DNA from: Physcomitrium patens
Taxonomy: Eukaryota; Streptophyta; Bryopsida; Funariales; Funariaceae
Reading direction: 5' to 3'
Assembly: GCF_000002425.4 (NCBI RefSeq)
Contig: NC_037255.1
Span: 62,001 to 126,000, forward strand
Length of the DNA stretch: 64,000 bases
Below are positions 12,950-24,802 of this stretch, one piece after another (position 1 is the stretch's first letter; every line of letters starts with the position of its first letter). The notes beneath the pieces are model-generated. The model saw nothing but the letters and a program-made list of their open reading frames with translations, had not been told where the DNA came from and did no database searches. Both the position numbers and the translations under genes were made by a program.

Positions 12950-14260
12950 CTACAGAAGCACTAGCCCCATCTCAGTAGGTTTCAGCGGTGCTCGAAGTCG
13001 GTAGTTGTAAAGGTAATAATGTAGCTGACCATCACCAGGCCCAAATTTCAACTCCTTCAGAAATGTCTCGTTGTGCATGACATCTAGTGCATTGAACACG
13101 TCGTAATCCCTCTGCTTGGCCATGACAAGGACGTCGTTCATGAGTTGTAGAAGCGGAATCGACGTAGCCACATTGTAGTAGGAGTATGCTGCCTTCAGCA
13201 ACGAATAATTCTGATTTCCAATAATAGTGGACGGAAGTGCGTAAAAACTACCAAAATCTGTGATTTCATGAGTCTCTGAATTCTCCACAACAAAGCTATT
13301 GATGACGTTGTCGATGGGAAGGAGCAGATATTCAACATCGTCCTCGGAAAAATGTGGAGCGACCTGGAACTGCGCAAGATAGGTCTGCAAAAGCTTCGTC
13401 ACTGCCACAACATCCCTTCGTTCCATAGGTCTGAATCCTGGAGTAGTTGCCTCCTCAGGTAATCGATAGAGTTTAATAGTCCGACTCATCGTCATGCGAG
13501 GTGCCAACCTCGAGAACCCCACTTCAATTAGTTTCTTGGGATTCAAAGGCCTGTGCCAGTACTGGCAAGTGGCAATAGGAGTAGGAAGAACCACACCCGC
13601 CGTGTATGCTGCCTGCCACATATTCTCCAAGTGAACCCGCCTCGTGACCTCTTTAATCAATACAGGGGCAAGCCGTTTTGATCTGAGTTTCTTGTGCACA
13701 CATAAGAAGTTGATTTCCGCCATTGGCACGACCGTTTCATGCGAACGAATCCTTGCAGGAATTCCCGTGATGAAAGCAACAAGTTTCTTTGAGCTCTTAG
13801 CACGAACGCCTATATGCCAACTCGGAAAGTAGCCTGGAGGAGTGAGCGCCCACCGCAAAAATGCGACCGAGTAGTCAAACCGAAACATGTTATCATCGTC
13901 CTCTACGTAGTTATTAGTCAATAGGGTATAAACCTCCTTTATAGTCTGTTCGTCTTTGAGATCGCACGTGGACCATTCGTATGTGCTAGGAAGGTTATAG
14001 GGCTCCTGGCGGACCTCGGAGACAGGTTGCGCAGGTTCAATCGGACCCTCGCCCAAACCATCCTGGTAATTGCCGACGGGCTGGGTCTCCCAAAACAAAT
14101 GCCGCCTCTCATTCTCTAACGCTGCACCTTTCTGAAAATTACTTGTCACAGTTTCCACACTGGCAGGACGACCCATCGCCATGAGGCTGCCATCCTTGGA
14201 CGAAACAGAGGGTTCGTTCGAACTCTCTGCATTCGCAGTCTTGTTGCCGGAACCCACCAT
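12950..14260 (-). CDS. NMT1: Glycylpeptide N-tetradecanoyltransferase (N-myristoyltransferase)
   Basis: A 436-residue protein encoded by one uninterrupted exon. NMT transfers myristate from myristoyl-CoA to the N-terminal glycine of nascent proteins, on ribosomes in the cytosol, and so sends them to membranes. Both family signatures are visible: [27 protein letters not shown]-type sequence at residues 182-208 and KFGPGDG at 405-411. The chain ends in MGLVLL; in known NMTs the C-terminal carboxylate acts as catalytic base. Residues 1-85 are the usual low-complexity, variable N-terminal extension, and the acyltransferase core starts near YEWSTCDL. Length matches plant and animal NMTs (about 415-500). 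The start is the first ATG in frame. A likely intron lies in the 5' UTR. Nothing looks broken. Confidence 0.97.
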   Translation of the reverse strand: MVGSGNKTANAESSNEPSVSSKDGSLMAMGRPASVETVTSNFQKGAALENERRHLFWETQPVGNYQDGLGEGPIEPAQPVSEVRQEPYNLPSTYEWSTCDLKDEQTIKEVYTLLTNNYVEDDDNMFRFDYSVAFLRWALTPPGYFPSWHIGVRAKSSKKLVAFITGIPARIRSHETVVPMAEINFLCVHKKLRSKRLAPVLIKEVTRRVHLENMWQAAYTAGVVLPTPIATCQYWHRPLNPKKLIEVGFSRLAPRMTMSRTIKLYRLPEEATTPGFRPMERRDVVAVTKLLQTYLAQFQVAPHFSEDDVEYLLLPIDNVINSFVVENSETHEITDFGSFYALPSTIIGNQNYSLLKAAYSYYNVATSIPLLQLMNDVLVMAKQRDYDVFNALDVMHNETFLKELKFGPGDGQLHYYLYNYRLRAPLKPTEMGLVLL

Positions 14261-14388
14261 ACTCGGTCAGCCGCAATCAGAGGGGATCTGCGCACTCAAT
14301 CAGCTCGTGGAGTCCCGTGGCTTCGCTATTGATGATGCAACGATGCTACCAGTGGGGAATCAAGCATGACGCAAGCGGAAGAAAACAC

Positions 14389-14547
14389 CTAAAAACAACA
14401 AAAAAATCCCAGACATTAGACGAGAAGAGAACACCACGAGATATGATGACCTAACTCAGGAGTTGAGCGAGAAAGAAGGGATTTTTAGGGTTGCAAAACG
14501 GAGAGGAGAGGGAATGCGAGGAAGAAATGTGGAGGAAGGTGACTTAC
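14389..14547 (-). other. Likely 5' UTR intron of the NMT gene
   Basis: On the minus strand a strong donor (CAT-GTAAGTC) at 14,547 and a pyrimidine-rich acceptor (TTGTTTTTAG) at 14,389 bound 159 bases upstream of the NMT start codon. Leader introns of this sort are common in plant housekeeping genes and often raise expression. This rests on splice-site appearance only. Confidence 0.45.
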
Positions 14548-15205
14548 ATGGCAGCAGTAGTGCAGGTAGAGGGGAATGAAGAAAGAGGGGCATGGGGAGA
14601 GGAGGAAACAGGGCGAAGAGGCAGATGAAATGCAAGAGGTGCATGTGAAACGAGAAGCACCTCAGAACGCTCCAGAAACGAGATACGGACAAATGTACAT
14701 ATACGAAGAGCAGCAGCAGCGGAAGGGGAGGGGCACTCAGCAAGCAAGCTCAACAGCAGCCGTGGCAGGGATGGAGGGGGGGGGGGGCTATGAGCTGCTC
14801 AGTTGGGACCGAGCGACGACGACGACGACGAAGACCCCGCTCCTGGTCGTCCCCTCACTCTCAAGGGAAGTGCGTGCAGCTAAGTGAGCTCTGCTGCTAC
14901 CACTCTCACTGGGTGCGGGTGGGGGTGAAGGTGGGGGACTCAGCCCTAAACCTAGTCCATACATACACTTCCTCTTTTATTCACTTCTCTGTTGATACTG
15001 TTACTAAAACCTTTTTCTTTTTGCCTTCTGCTAATCATTTTTCAACTATCAATCGTCTTTTTCTAAAGCAAAGATGTGCCATTGTCTCAGCCAATTCTCA
15101 ACCGTTAATGAGGTGTTAAAACGAAGAACCGGGGAAAGTTTGTGATATAATCCATTGAATTAGAGGCAAAATTATATAAATATAATATAACATAAATAAA
15201 ACACT

Positions 15206-15243
<38 letters not shown>

Positions 15244-17545
15244 GCTGTATTTCTGATTCTTTTGTTACGGATTATGAATCTCACAATACCAAAAACTTTA
15301 CAATATTTATGACATTAAATGCCATAAAGAAAAAAATTCTGTACACTAATATTTACATATTGTACAATTCAAAATCATGACTGGCAGGAAAATCATGGAT
15401 GCATATATATATATATGTAAATATACAAATACAGGGAGATATATCAATTTTAAATTTTAATAAAAACATAATGACTATTATTGTAAAATGTTTACAATAA
15501 AAGTATGTTTACTAATTCAAATTACTGAAAAAAAGAATTTGCATTTTTCAGATTTTAAAAATTTGTGATTTTTAAGTCAGTACGCACTGCTTAAATTGAA
15601 ACAAGCTATCATAAGCTCAACATCAAAAGAAAACACAGGTAAATAGAATCTGTATCCCAATAGCATAAAATTAAACATGAATTGTCAAGCCCTCTTTGAC
15701 AATCTCATTTATGTTCATTATATGTGCTAGAGTGATGCACATTGCTTTTGCTTTATGTTTTGTTTTGCAATGAAGTTCACAAGATATTACATATTTTATT
15801 CATTTGGAATAACCAAGATGATATCATCAAAAACGCTACAGAGCTAATTTTGCCACCTCATACAACTCTACATGCACAGAGCATTAAGAACAAACATCAA
15901 ACGCAAATAGCATCACCGCACACAAGTCCAACTTTAATCAAAGCAAAAAATGAACCATTGTAAGCTTGGTTGCGGGACAAGATTGCAACTGTGTTCAGTG
16001 CATCACAGATGGTCTGGAGGAGAACGAGGAGCCGCAAGGGATGAACGAGGCACACAGAAAGCATTGGATTCTAATAGCGCTAGGAGGATGCGGAGAGACA
16101 GCAATCAATATCAACCCAGTAGAGCTCCGAAGTTTTTTCATAGTAGTGTAATCAAGAATCTGCATTCTAAACCAATGCATAACTTATTGAATTTGTCATT
16201 TGTATTCATCCATGTTTGTCACTCTTCTGTAGTTTCTTCTATCAATTCACTGTTTCATCGCATGTTATTCTTAAACTTCACAGTTGCTAAAATACAATCT
16301 TGTTAATCACTTAGACACATTCATTACTTTTGGTTAAGTTTATTGTTTTTGTTGGTGAAAACACGCTTTACTAAGTAATGTCTAACTTCCAATAAGGAGA
16401 AGACTAAACTAAATACATGACAACTATGAGAGAGACGAACACCTAGTGGTATTTAGATTATTAGAAAGATCAACAACAATTCTTAATTTGAAGAGGCACA
16501 AGATCTAAGTTTCTTACATCTAAGATCTAGCCATACTTACATAAAGTCACTACAGTCATAGGCCAAGGAACACTGTTAATGTCTTGGTTTTTCAATGCCA
16601 AACATAACTAAAGGCTTGCTTAGTTTTTACGTCTACTTAATAGAAAGAGCACTATCACTTCCTTTCGAGGCCTTAAGTAGACAATATAGTCTAAGCACTG
16701 AGTTATGGAAAAAGATACATCATTGATTGCAATAGTGATCTAAGTATAGGCCTATTCTAGTTGTGATCTTGAAACCTACCTTCAAAATGGTCAAAACAAT
16801 CCGAATACTGGTTACAGAAGGCTCGTCTAGATATTGGTGACCTAACCCATTTAAAAGCTATCCATTAAATATCTTGTAAAGGAAATGAACTGTAATACAG
16901 TATCACAAAGTAAATGAAGTGAAAGAAGACTAGGCATGGAGAACTACATATATTAACTTCATGTGGAAAATGCTCAAGAAAATGTACTTGGACGCCTAAT
17001 TTTAGGATGTAATCGATCTCACAGAATATAGTTCTGAAAACCATTTCAAGATCACGTTTACATTTAGACGCGTTAACATACAACTTGAACCACTCTTAGT
17101 CCCCTTGTGTGGAAGGACTCGTTTGGGTCCCAGTAATATACCAAATCATTCACAAACGGAACCGTATAAATTCTTAGTCCATAAATGCATTCTTGTGTAA
17201 TGGGACCGTAGCCTACAAAATGTACGAATGAAGGAATTAGGACCAGTACAAGGACTGAATACCATCATATTCCTCTTAAATTATAGCACCAATTCCAAAA
17301 ATGTGATTTCTCATAGAATGTTTTTACCTGGTTCCGTATGACAATTACTTTCAGGTGTAGAAAAAAAGAGCTTGTACCATCCTGATATAAATCCTCAAAA
17401 AAGAAAACTAACCAAAACCCTCCCGCCTCCAGCACACCTACAACGCTCTAATGCCATCAAGGAATAACAAGGAATAACTGCATACTTCGGATAACTAGCA
17501 TCCAAAGTCCGGTTGATTGAAGCCAGAGCCTTTCAACAGTATCCA
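14548..17545. other. NMT upstream region, then unassigned AT-rich sequence
   Basis: The first 400 bases are purine-rich on the plus strand and probably hold the NMT leader and core promoter. They include a G run near 14,777-14,786 and a short (GAC)n array near 14,814-14,833. From 15,130 to 15,950 the DNA is AT-rich with a TA microsatellite near 15,212-15,236. A more balanced patch at 15,950-16,160 has short open frames on both strands without recognisable similarity. The remainder up to the LYAR gene shows no gene. Confidence 0.5.
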
Positions 17546-19909
17546 CTACAATTCTTTTACCAGAGTAACCCATTTTCCATTCACCTCAAATTTGGAGGAG
17601 GCACTCAACTGCACCAAGTATAACCAGACGCATAATTAAAGTTAAATTCCAATAGCAAGAGGCATCAAGTTGTTCAAAAAAAAAGAAGTGCTTCAGCAGG
17701 AGGACCAAGTAAATGCAATCTAACTCGGAAAAGCTGACTATAATAGCATGCTCAACAAGAGACAGATAGCAAGAATATAACGAGGAGCAGACGAATACGA
17801 AAGTAGACAATAACAAGAAAAGTACCGTTGTAATCAGCTGTTTTTCTAGCGCCTTCTTGTCCGATTCCTCTGCTACCGATGTATCCGATGGTAGGAGCTC
17901 TTTCATCAACTCCTTTATTTTCATACGTTTATCTGAAACCTGCAGATTCAACGAATAGTTCTTAACACCACGGTCACACGTGATACTGGGAAGTTATTAA
18001 AGCGCACTCGGAGGCAGTCAGATCCTAACATGTGAGGATCCAATTCGAGCTGCAACATAAGACACATTGAGATGCTCGAACTGTTTTCAGTTCCTACAAA
18101 AAAAACAAGAACAAAAAGCGATGGTTTCCAAGGGCACATTTACCTTCAAAAGGGCTTTGGTTGCAAGCTTTTTCCATTTGATAGGTTTGCCATTGCGGAC
18201 TGTACCTGCAGCAGAATCCTTAACCTCTGACTTGTTCCCATCACCATTCTTGATACTTGCATCTTCCTTCACCACGGCATCCACGACTACATCACCATTC
18301 CCATCCTTCTTTTTTAGTATAGCTACTTCCTTTTCTCTTTCATTAACGACAAGAACTGTGCGTTGCATAGAAATCACAACACTACTGCATCAGAAACAAT
18401 AAGTTGAAGAAACAAACACGTGACTGCTTAGTGAACAAGGTTAAGAATTTAAAGATTTAGGAAATTTTCAGCGGCATGATGATACTTGCTTAAATACTGG
18501 ACTTATTACTCCTCACGTTTGCAATTTCTGATTTTCTCACAACACTTCCAGCCACACACCAGATCGGCCAAGTGATTCAAACCTACCCGTAACTTACGGT
18601 TATAACATAATTACCTTTTCTTCGCTTCTTAGGATTCTGCTCCTTCCCTTCGGCACTAGGTAACAAATTACCATTTACAACTGGTTTAAAATCATTTGTT
18701 TCCGATGCTGCTTTGGATACAGAGCCATTTGATTGCGAATTTGGTGTAGTACAGTCCTGCTCAGTTTCTGCCTTGATCTTTGCTTGTGCAGCCTTAGCCT
18801 TAGCGCGGTGCTTTTTCCCCTGAGAGTGCCCCTCTAATGTCTCGTAGCTTGTGGCATTAACTTTACATAAACTACATTCACATGTAGAAGCAAAAACTAG
18901 CTAATTAGAAAATCTCATGTCAGCTAACTTCCACAAAAAGAAATCTAAGAAACGCAAATAGGCACGTACGAGCCTTTTATCTGGACCGATTCCAACTAAC
19001 TAAAAACAAATTGAATGAACACTTACAACTAAATTTGAAAACTTGAAGAGGCAAGACGTTTCCAATCGACAACTTTGTGAGTCTTAAATTCTCAATATTA
19101 ACAGCAGCGGCTGAAAGAAAAGCAGTGAAATTCAGGAAGTAAAAAGAGAGATTTAAACCTGCAGTTCCAAGGAGGACTAGTGGACAATCCGATGCTTAGG
19201 TCCACTTCGCCAGCTTTGACCGCTTGTGAACTTTTGGGTTTTTGAGCAGAACCATTACTACCATCTTTCGGTCCATACTTCTCCTGCAGTTATCCGCACT
19301 CAATACCTTGCTAAAAACGTATGTGACTCAGGACATCTCCTTTCCAGTCCTTTACAACAACCTAGTAGAGCGAACTGGTGGAAGATCTTTCAGATGAACA
19401 TGTTTGGTGTAAGACTTTACTTGTTGAGATCCCACCACAATTTGGTCGGAAGGGACTGAAATCCAAAAGAGCAAAGGTATAGAGGAAGCTATCAATGCAG
19501 CAGCTCTGATGCTACTTGCGCAATCCACAATAGCAGTTTACATTATTATTTTTAAATAAATTGAAATAGAAAGCAAGTGCAACTAGATTCTTACAGTTTC
19601 CGTAACGCAAGAGGTATGCACTTGGACGCTTTGCTGGTCGAAGACAACCCCACAGTCGATACAAGATAACTACGAGCAGAACAAAATATACGCAGGTGAG
19701 AACAAATTCCATGAAGAAATCAAATGCGATTGCAGATGTTGCGCTACAATCTCATAAATTATGAGAGGGCATTGAAAAGAAGTCCCGGGCTGCATGAGGG
19801 AGGAAGGAAGAAAGAGAAGCACCTTCCGAGCAGCACAGCCACGGAAGTGACCTTGAAGCTTGGGCTTCTTCAGGTTCTCACCGCAACTCTCACACTGAAA
19901 CCAAACCAT
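17546..19909 (-). CDS. LYAR-type nucleolar zinc-finger protein
   Basis: A 310-residue protein from seven exons: 19,909-19,823, 19,669-19,595, 19,283-19,159, 18,871-18,615, 18,355-18,144, 17,939-17,826 and 17,608-17,546. All junctions are GT-AG and the phases are consistent. It starts MVWFQCESCGENLKKP, as in plant LYAR homologues. There are two C2HC fingers (Cys6, Cys9, His21, Cys25; Cys32, Cys35, His47, Cys50) and a third, U1-like C2H2 finger (Cys95, Cys98, His111, His117). Then come a Lys/Glu-rich basic tract with nuclear-localisation character (KKRRK) and a conserved C-terminal module, IKWKKL...SSKFEVNGKWVTLV. Animal LYAR is a nucleolar protein linked to rRNA synthesis and ribosome assembly; a similar role here is inference. 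Three short exons had to be assigned by splice-site and family pattern. Confidence 0.93.
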
Positions 19910-20539
19910 GATCCAATTCGGGTCAAGTTCGGTGAAAGGAGTGACCGGGGGAGTGAGACACAGAGATAGAAGCAGAAGAAGAGGAAGGACGAGAGGTGAA
20001 GGCGGGAGAGGAGAGGAGAGGAGAAGAGGGATCACCTGATGCAAATCCACTCTCCTTCTCCGCCGACACCGCAGCAGCAGTAGCAGCAAGAAATGCACTA
20101 GTGTTCCTTCCTCTGCCTCGCCTGCTTCCCAGCCTAATTTTGGGGTACGGGGATAGGTCATTGATCGTCCATTAGGGTTTAAGGATTTCGGAAGGGTCCT
20201 ATGCCCTTGTTCCCCTGCTAGTAATAGAACATGGGATCGTTCGTTCCCCGCAGGAGAGCACAGAAAGAGCCCCAGCGAGTGTGATAATCATCCTCTTATT
20301 ATCATCCACACTCACTATCATCCATTATCTGTCATCCGTCCATTTATCGTCCATCTTCTTATTATCATCCATCTCCTTATTATTCTGCAAAACTGCTCAA
20401 GTTAGCATCATTGATGCTTCAAAATTGAGCTACCAATCTTAGTTTTTCAAATACTTATGACATATAATTTACCTTTTTGTGATGAAGTCTTGTAGCCTTT
20501 CTAGCTTTCAATTTTTAATATCCAAATAATACAAAATTA

Positions 20540-20576
<37 letters not shown>

Positions 20577-21483
20577 TTGTTAAGATGTACATGTGTCGTA
20601 AAGTGCAATTACAATTTATACAATAAATATTTTCATTTTAAAATTACACATAATGTATAGTTTTCTTTTTTCTTTCTTAAATTGGTAATTATCATAGCTT
20701 TGAACCTATGGCAATTTGAGTGCAATTATGTTTGAATAGCTCTTAAATTACAATGATGTCAAGAATAAGGCCGTGTCATTGTTTCCCATGTTTTTTTTAT
20801 TATGAGTCTGCTTACTTTTGTGATTTATTCTATAATATTTTATTTTGGTTATGTCTTTTAAAATTCTATAAATTAAAGAGAAGAATAAGATAACTAAGTA
20901 TTAATTAAAAATTATAGTAAAAAATCCATTTTTTTTATATTTACCAAGAAAATCGAATTGGATGATACACACATATATATATATATATATTTAAATCATC
21001 TTAAAACTTAAACCATCATATAAGTATTTTTTCTTAAATTTTTCATATTCTAGAAATATCAAAACTGAAATTTTGAAAAGTTATTATTATTATTATTGTA
21101 ATATTTTGAAAATAATACAATCTTAGTTATAAACCATAAACTTCATGTATTTTTATCAAAACACACAAGTTGTGTCAATTTGCTGAGGTTAATGATGCCA
21201 ATTGAGAATTTGTTCTAAGTAAATAAAACTGCAGTTCTTAATTTAAAGAAATTAAATGTTGTGAAGTAAAATATAGGTAAAATTAAAACATTCACAATTA
21301 TCATTTCAACATATAGATTTATATTTATATACTACTTCTTATATCATTATTGTTTACCACTAATATTATTTGGCACACACTAATATTTATTTATATTTGT
21401 ATGTTGTGTATGTTGTATAATTAGGTAAGTAGAGTAAGAAAAATTAATAGTAAACTTGAAAAAAATAATTTTTACATATATTT
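19910..21483. other. LYAR upstream region and AT-rich intergenic DNA
   Basis: 19,910-20,200 is the likely leader and promoter of the LYAR gene, GA/CT-rich. At 20,270-20,390 a short stretch repeats 'tatcatccat/cttattatcatcc' several times, an imperfect minisatellite. Beyond 20,450 the DNA is very AT-rich, with TA arrays near 20,539-20,571 and 20,970-20,991. No gene is seen. Confidence 0.5.
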
Positions 21484-22020
21484 GTGCTAAAGACATACAT
21501 ATTTATCTTGATAATTATCTATATAATAAGAATAGGTAGAAGTAAGTCAAAGGAGATAAATATGATAGTATCTTGAAGAAAGCTTCTTAGAAGCTTCATA
21601 GACACTGTTTTGCCTTTATACATGTTTATAAGTGATTGGTAGGTTGAAAACTTGGCCAATAAGAAGGCCACATGTCGACATGTTTGACTACTTGTAATAC
21701 AAGTTGGACATATGGCGCACACCTAGGAAACTTGCCTTACAAATTAGACATGTGTCCTACAAGTTGGATGCGTATTAGAGGTCCTATAGCATGTTGTCAC
21801 ATATTTCTTAGTTAAGTAGTATATATAGAGGTAAAAGTGAGGCCTTCTTCACTCTTATCAACTCCTTTCTTGCTTTTAGTCTAGTTTCAAGAGTCTTATG
21901 TTTTCTAGCCTTTTGCAATAGCCATTCTATTTCTTCTTTGAATATACATACTTTCTCCTATTTTGTCATTTTTTTTTTACACAGATTCTACAAGTTTATC
22001 CATCTTCTTCCAGTTTGTGT
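21484..22020 (+). repeat. Solo LTR, same family as the 51.6-56.9 kb element
   Basis: This segment aligns in reverse complement with the LTR at 56,355-56,915. Shared landmarks are the 'aagcttcttagaagcttc' block, 'ggtcctatag', 'gtatatatagag' (a TATA-like box) and 'tcaagagtctt'. No internal coding region adjoins it on either side, so it is a solo or truncated LTR in plus orientation. The 3' edge is blurred; 22,020 is approximate. Divergence from the other copies is high, so it is old. Confidence 0.65.
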
Positions 22021-22228
22021 CTTTGCCAATTTGATCTTTCAAATATGGTCAATAGGTTTAAAATATGGTTTATGAAATCAACAAAATATGACTATTACAA
22101 TAAGAAAAATCATTTTTAATCATAATAAAAGTATTAGGTATAGAATTGGAGCATTTTCATGATTCTAATCCTTTAATTTTTTTACGGTTTTTTTTTTTTA
22201 AAAAAAAACATTATTGCATTAAACTTAA

Positions 22229-22626
22229 TGTCACGGACACAGAAATACAGACTCGAGATCTAACAAGAAGTTCAAGAAGAATTGGCAAGAACTAGATTAA
22301 TCAGATGAATACAAGAACAACACCAGAGAGGTGAGCTAGAGCTCCAAGAGATGTGTTGTCGAGACTGAAGAACTCTTCAGCCTCGATTCCAATATATACT
22401 CCTATTTAGGAAGCTTCTCAAGCAACTTCTACCAACTAGGAAGCTTCTAGAAGGTTTCAGAGACTTGCTTCTAGAAGATTCTAGAAACTTGTCTCTAAAA
22501 GGTTCTAAGGACTATGTTCCTAACATCTTCTACCAACTAAGAAGCTTCTAGAAGGTTCCAGGGACTTGCTTCTAGAAGGTTCTAAAAACTTGTCTCTAGA
22601 AGGTTCTAAGGACTATGTCCCTAACA
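22229..22626 (-). repeat. 3' LTR of the 22-28 kb chromovirus
   Basis: 398 bp, bounded by TG...CA on the element strand (ends TGTTAGGGAC and GTCCGTGACA). It contains two tandem copies of a roughly 110 bp block rich in GAAGCTTCTAGAAGGTTC. It carries perfect four-unit heat-shock elements at 22,469-22,486 and 22,541-22,558, a three-unit one at 22,570-22,582, and a nearly perfect one at 22,440-22,457. It is 30 bp longer than its partner, mainly from one extra repeat segment. Confidence 0.93.
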
Positions 22627-22628
22627 GT

Positions 22629-22642
22629 ACCCCCTCCTTTAA
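22629..22642 (-). other. Polypurine tract of the 22-28 kb chromovirus
   Basis: On the element strand the sequence AAAGGAGGGGGTAC directly precedes the 3' LTR. This is the purine-rich primer for plus-strand synthesis expected at this position. Confidence 0.75.
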
Positions 22643-22805
22643 CTTTGAGGTCTCTGAGAAACAATATTGTTGTTAATCAGTACCAATTCAAGAAAATGAA
22701 GATCTGTTGCATAACGTCTGCTATGAACTCCAACTATTGTTCATGAGGCAAGTGGTTCATTGGCCCTTGAAGTCAATGGTAGTGGCCCACTCGTTTGACT
22801 TCTGA

Positions 22806-23030
22806 TCAAGCATGAACTTTCGTGTCATCATTATGAAATTGTCTTGCAAAAATATCTTCTAGCTGACCATCGTAAGTAGGCTCGAACTCAAATACAATCA
22901 CCAGTGATCGGTTACTCGGTATCCTCTGTCGTTGTCGTGGTGTAGGCAGTTCTTCGTCTCGGGGTCGCCTTTGTGAGCTAGTTGGTTGAGATAATCTAAC
23001 TGGCATAGTATCTATCTCTTGGCTATCCAT
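22806..23030 (-). other. Small open frame between chromodomain and 3' LTR
   Basis: A 74-residue open frame begins MDSQEIDTMPVRLSQPTSSQ and is rich in Ser, Arg, Pro and Gln in its first half and acidic in its second. It lies downstream of the chromodomain in a roughly 540 bp stretch before the 3' LTR. I do not recognise it. The base composition is like that of the element's coding region. It may be a leftover of the polyprotein's 3' extension or chance. Confidence 0.35.
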
Positions 23031-23164
23031 ATCAGAAGACCAAACTATGGCTACTGAAAAAATTCTACTTTATCTTGGAAAAAATAACTATATCAACTGC
23101 AAATTTTGGTGGTGCTCTCCCCCTTTCTTATATTCTTGGGTGAGCAAGCTTTAGAAGAAAGCTA

Positions 23165-24508
23165 TCGTCGAACCGACTTAGGTTTATGAGGATGTTGTTG
23201 ATGAAACTCATGTACCTTTTGCCACACATTGGCGAGATTTTCAGCTGGCTCCCACGTTCGCTCATTAATATCGTAGCCGCACCAATGAACAAGATACTCC
23301 AACTTGCCCCACCTTCGCTGTGAATTCAGCACCTTTACAACCTCGTATTCCTCGTAGTTCTCAATCTCAATATCAGGTGGCAGACATTACACTCTTCCAA
23401 GAAAAGACGACTCTCGATAAGGCTCCAACAGATAAACATGAAAGACTGGATGTACCTTTATAGAAGCCGGTAATTCCAAACGGTACGCCACTGGATTGAT
23501 TTGCTTTTGGATGATAAATGGTCCCAATCTTCGATAGTCCAACTTATTACATGGTCGCTTGGTCTTGATATTCCGTCGAAAAAGCCATGCTTTATCTCCA
23601 ATTTTGAAAGTAGGTTCTTGATTTCGAAATCTATTTACAGACGCCTTATAGGATTCTTCAGTGGATTGTAATTGAAGCTTCAACGTATTTTGAAGCTCTG
23701 ATAGTTGTTTTGTAAGTCCTTCAGCTGCTGGATTGTTATTTGTTGACGGACTCAATAAATCAAGCTTTGGATGATACCCATAGTTGGAAAAGAATGGTGT
23801 GTATTGAATCGACGCATGGAGGGTGTTTTTATATGCAAACTCAGCTAGCGGCAGATATGTGGTCCAATCGTCTTGCTGATAGTTGATGCTACATCGTAAG
23901 TATTGTTCCAAGTCTTGGTTCACCCGTTCCGTTTGGCCATCAGTTTGAGGATGAAAAGTCGAAGAAAGATTAATATCCACCTTCAGTATCTCAAAGAGAG
24001 ATCTCCAAAACTTTGATACGAACTGGGTTCCTCGATCTGATACAATATCATCTGGTAGTCCATGATATTGATACACATTAACGAGAAAGAGCCTTGCTAT
24101 GACTTCACTAGATGATATCTTCTTGCAAGGGACAAAGTGTGCCATCTTTGTAAGCCGATCTACCATGACAAAGATGCTGTCAAATGAGTTCGATGATGGC
24201 AGGTCCGTGATGAAGTCCATAGAAACTGAAGACCATGGTCGACGTGGAATCGGCAATGGCTGTAGGAGTCCATAAGGGCGATGCCGAGGATTCTTGAATC
24301 TTGAATAGATGTCGCAGGAGAGGACAAAATCTTTCACATCCTTCCACATTTGGAGCCACCAAAAATATTGAGAAATAAGCTCCAAGGTCTTGTTGAATCT
24401 AAAATGTCCCACAGCTAGAAAATCGTGGCGAGATTGAAGAACTCGGAGTCGTGCTAGTCCTTTTGGGATATACAACCACTCCTCAAAGTATAAAAGATCT
24501 CCTTCCAC
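23165..24508 (-). other. Integrase and chromodomain region of the chromovirus
   Basis: The integrase part shows an HHCC-type zinc region (GHFRFNKTLELISQYFWW...), the catalytic core landmarks MDFITDLP, VSDRGTQFVSKFW and [13 protein letters not shown], and a GPF/Y-like C-terminal part (YRRLGPFIIQ). The chromodomain at about 23,180-23,370 reads ...EYEVVKVLNS...LEYLVHWCGYDINERTWEP.... In chromoviruses this module guides insertion towards marked chromatin. It is part of a broken element. Confidence 0.9.
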
Positions 24509-24802
24509 CTTGAACTTGTCGTCATTGGCACGTTATTTGATATCAATGGCTACTGAATCTTCAATGGTCGCAGCACGTATATGATTCAGGAAGTCAACAT
24601 CAATTGGCACAATAGTAGCGCAAAGCCGAAATTACTCTAGCTTCAATAATGTCGCACATTGTTGATCAAACGCTGCTTCTCGAGCCTTTAGTATAAGATA
24701 TGATCTCCTCGATAAGGCATCAGAAAGTCCTTGCTGCATTCCAAGTTGATAAGTGATAAGAAAATTGAACCTAGATAGCAACATACTCCATCGAGCTTGA
24801 TG

